Assembly: GCF_000003605.2 (NCBI RefSeq)
Contig: NW_003155536.1
Location: forward strand, 1 to 61,731
Direction of reading: 5' to 3'
Length of the DNA stretch: 61,731 nt
Origin: Saccoglossus kowalevskii
Taxonomy: Eukaryota; Hemichordata; Enteropneusta; Harrimaniidae
Positions 60,186 through 61,731 of the stretch are shown here, piece by piece; the stretch's first letter is position 1; every line of letters begins with the position of its first letter. The notes below the pieces were generated by a model. The model made no database searches. It was not told where the DNA came from and saw only the letters and a program-made list of their open reading frames with translations. Position numbers and translations under genes: made by a program.

Positions 60186-61731
60186 TAAAATGTGTGACAA
60201 CCTCCTTCAAACCCAGTCCCTATCAATGTGACATGTGAGACAACCTCCCTCAAACCCAGTCCCTATCAATGTGAGACAACCTCCTTCCAACGCAGTCCCT
60301 ATCAATGTGAGACAACCTCCTTCAAACGCAGTCCCAATTAATGTGACATGTGAGACAACCTCCCTCAAACCTAGTCCCTATCAATGTGAGACAACCTCCT
60401 TCAAACCCAGTCCCTATCAATGTGAGACAACCTCCTTCAAACGCAGTTCCTATGAATGTGAGAAAACCTCCTTCAAACGCAGTCCCAATTAATGTGACAT
60501 GTGAGACAACCTCCCTCAAACCCACTCCCTATCAATGTGAGACAACCTCCTTCAAACGCAGTCCCCATTAACGACATGTGAGACAACCTCCCTCAAACCC
60601 AGTCCCAATTAATGTGACAAGTGAGACAACCTCCCTCAAACTCAGTCCCAATTAATGTGACATGTGAGGCAACCTCCCTCAAATCCAGTCCCTATCAATG
60701 TGAGACAACCTCCCTCAAACCCAGTCCCTATCAATGTGAGACAACCTCCTTCAAATCCAGTCCCTATCAATGTGAGACAACCTCCCTCAAACCCAGTCCC
60801 TATCAATGTGAGACAACCTCCCTCAAACCCAGTCCCTATCAATGTGAGACAACCTCCTTCAAACCCAGTCCCTACATGTATCAATGTGAAACAACCTCCT
60901 TCAAAGCCAGTCCCTATCAATGTGAGACAACCTCCCTCAAACCCAGTCCCTATCAATGTGAGACAACCTCCCTCAAACCGAGTCCCTATCAATGTGAGAC
61001 AACCCCCCTCAAACCCAGTCCCTATCAATGTGAGACAACCTCCTTCAAACCCAGTCCCTATCAATGTGAGACAACCTCCTTCAAACCCAGTCCCTATCAA
61101 TGTGAGACAACCTTCTTCAAACGCAGTCCCTATCAATGTGAGACAACCTCCTTCAAACCCAGTCCCAATTAATGTGAAATGTGAGACAACCTCCTTCAAA
61201 CCCAGTCCCTATCAATGTGACATGTGAGACAACCTCCCTCAAACCCAGTCCCTATCAATGTGAGACAACCTCCTTCAAACGCAGTCCCTATCAATGTGAG
61301 ACAACCTCCTTCAAACGCAGTCCCAATTAATGTGACATGTGAGACAACCTCCCTCAAACCCAGTCCCTATCAATGTGAGACAACCTCCTTCAAACCCAGT
61401 CCCTATGAATGTGAGACAACCTCCTTCAAACGCAGTCCCTATGAATGTGAGACAACCTCCTTCAAACGCAGTCCCAATTAATGTGACATGTGAGACAACC
61501 TCCCTCAAACCCACTCCCTATCAATGTGAGACAACCTCCTTCAAGCACAGTCCCAATAAATGTGACTTGTGAGACAACCTCCCTGAAACCCAGTCCCTAT
61601 GAATGTGGGACAATCTCCCTCAAACCCAATCCCCATTAATGTGACATGTGAGACAACCTCCTTCAAACCCAGATCCTATCAATGTGAGACAACCTCCCTC
61701 ACACCCTGACCCAATTAATGTGACATGTGAG
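60186..61731. repeat. Array segment 25: K fused to B end, Z, run, K, G, open at the window end
   Basis: K at 60,186 runs to the CCCACTCCC unit near 60,526 and then jumps to the end of B (CATTAACGACATG near 60,567), missing G, Q, run 1 and most of B. Z near 60,666 opens a run with ACATGT near 60,873, then a GTGAAACAACC unit, a CAAACCGAG unit and a CAACCCCCCTC unit. K at 61,175 leads to G near 61,600 and units with AGATCC and CACCCTGACCC. The window stops inside the linker before Q. From about 60,546 to the end it repeats 51,620-52,805. Confidence 0.88.

Larger units (their letters stand above)
1..61731. repeat. Continuous satellite array, 36/43-bp units with higher-order structure
   Basis: Every line of the window is made of variants of one unit: GTGAGACAACCTCC, then YTCAAACCCAG, then TCCCTATCAAT. 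The commonest length is 36 bp. The second class is 43 bp because a 7-bp linker such as GTGACAT precedes the next GTGAGAC. The consensus unit has about 47% GC but is strongly C-biased on the plus strand (13 C against 4 G per 36 bp). Common variable sites are CTCCCTC or CTCCTTC, CCCAG or CGCAG or CACAG, and unit ends TATCAAT, AATTAAT, CATTAAT or TATGAAT. No unique sequence, transposon, RNA gene or credible coding region interrupts it. I do not recognise the family by name. Function is unknown; a structural role at a centromere, subtelomere or heterochromatic block is possible but is inference. Confidence 0.97.

Noticed and set aside
1-61731. CRISPR array.
   Set aside because: The period is suitable (36 bp), but there are no unique spacers: the whole period is repeat. 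The length, the two unit sizes and the higher-order structure do not fit, and there are no cas genes.
1-61731. Zinc-finger-like pattern suggested by recurring cysteine and KPSPYQC in one forward frame.
   Set aside because: The repeat is 12 residues, not 28, has no histidine pair and only one cysteine per repeat, and the same DNA is open in other frames.
1-61731. Telomeric repeat or CENP-B box.
   Set aside because: No TTAGGG-type tandem and no sequence resembling the CENP-B box core was seen. A centromeric or subtelomeric position remains possible but unsupported.
1-61731. Transposon, LTR or SINE/LINE insertion.
   Set aside because: No long terminal repeats, poly-A tails, target-site duplications or sequence foreign to the unit occur anywhere. 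The only insertions are of 1-7 bp or whole units.
1-61731. tRNA, rRNA or other structured RNA gene.
   Set aside because: No cloverleaf, rRNA core motif or long unique inverted repeat is present; the short palindromes ACATGT and TACATGTA are part of the repeat.
1-61731. CCAAT box or TATA-like promoter in CCCAATTAAT units.
   Set aside because: CCAAT and AT-rich bits recur in hundreds of linker-bearing units without any downstream gene, so they are composition of the unit and not promoter evidence.
1-61731. p53-type half-site around GACATGTGAG.
   Set aside because: It matches only the CATG core; flanking purine and pyrimidine requirements are not met.

Overview
This window is one continuous tandem-repeat (satellite) array from the first base to the last. 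I see no single-copy sequence and no gene of any kind. The building block is a short unit of about 36 bp that starts GTGAGACAACCTCC, continues YTCAAACCCAG (Y = C or T) and ends TCCCTATCAAT. A second size class of about 43 bp carries a 7-bp linker (GTGACAT, GTGACAA, GTGAAAT or GTGACTT) in front of the next GTGAGAC. Rarer classes are about 41 bp (linker shortened to GACAT, or an extra CCAGT) and 42 bp (ACATGT inserted). I estimate roughly 1,600 units. The array starts and ends inside units, so its true size is unknown.

The many apparent open reading frames are by-products of the array. Thirty-six is divisible by three and the unit happens to lack stops in two forward frames and one reverse frame, so any run of 36-bp units reads open as a 12-residue repeat. 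Each 43-bp unit shifts the frame by one, which is why every such frame is short and ends at a linker. I annotate no CDS.

Above the unit level there is a modular higher-order repeat. Its usual order, using names I introduce here, is: K (linker GTGAAAT, a few CGCAG units, then linker GTGACTT), G (CCTATGAAT followed by GTGGGAC), Q (CCAGTCCAGT), run 1 of plain 36-mers, optional E (linkers GTGACAAGTTAGAC and GTAACA, with TTCTTTC), B (CCATTAATGACAT and CATTAACGACAT), Z (GAGGCAACCTCC then CAAATCC), run 2 of 36-mers (often with one ACATGT insertion, called P), and back to K. The most complete cycle is 50,061-52,248 (2,188 bp). Other cycles lose or repeat modules and range from under 1 kb to about 3 kb.

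Blocks sharing the same rare variants recur at constant offsets, both adjacent (711, 961, 994, 2,064 bp) and far apart (8,926, 21,499, 22,755, 23,790, 33,338, 41,230 and 41,950 bp). This is the expected mark of repeated unequal exchange or conversion in a satellite. A few short zones are dense in 1-bp homopolymer indels and may be assembly or consensus errors.

Organism: a eukaryote, since long satellite with higher-order structure is not a bacterial or viral layout. CpG occurs mainly in the CGCAG variant, which often appears as TGCAG or CACAG. That fits a genome with CpG methylation, such as a vertebrate, but the species cannot be named from this sequence. Whether the locus is centromeric, subtelomeric or interstitial cannot be decided from the window.
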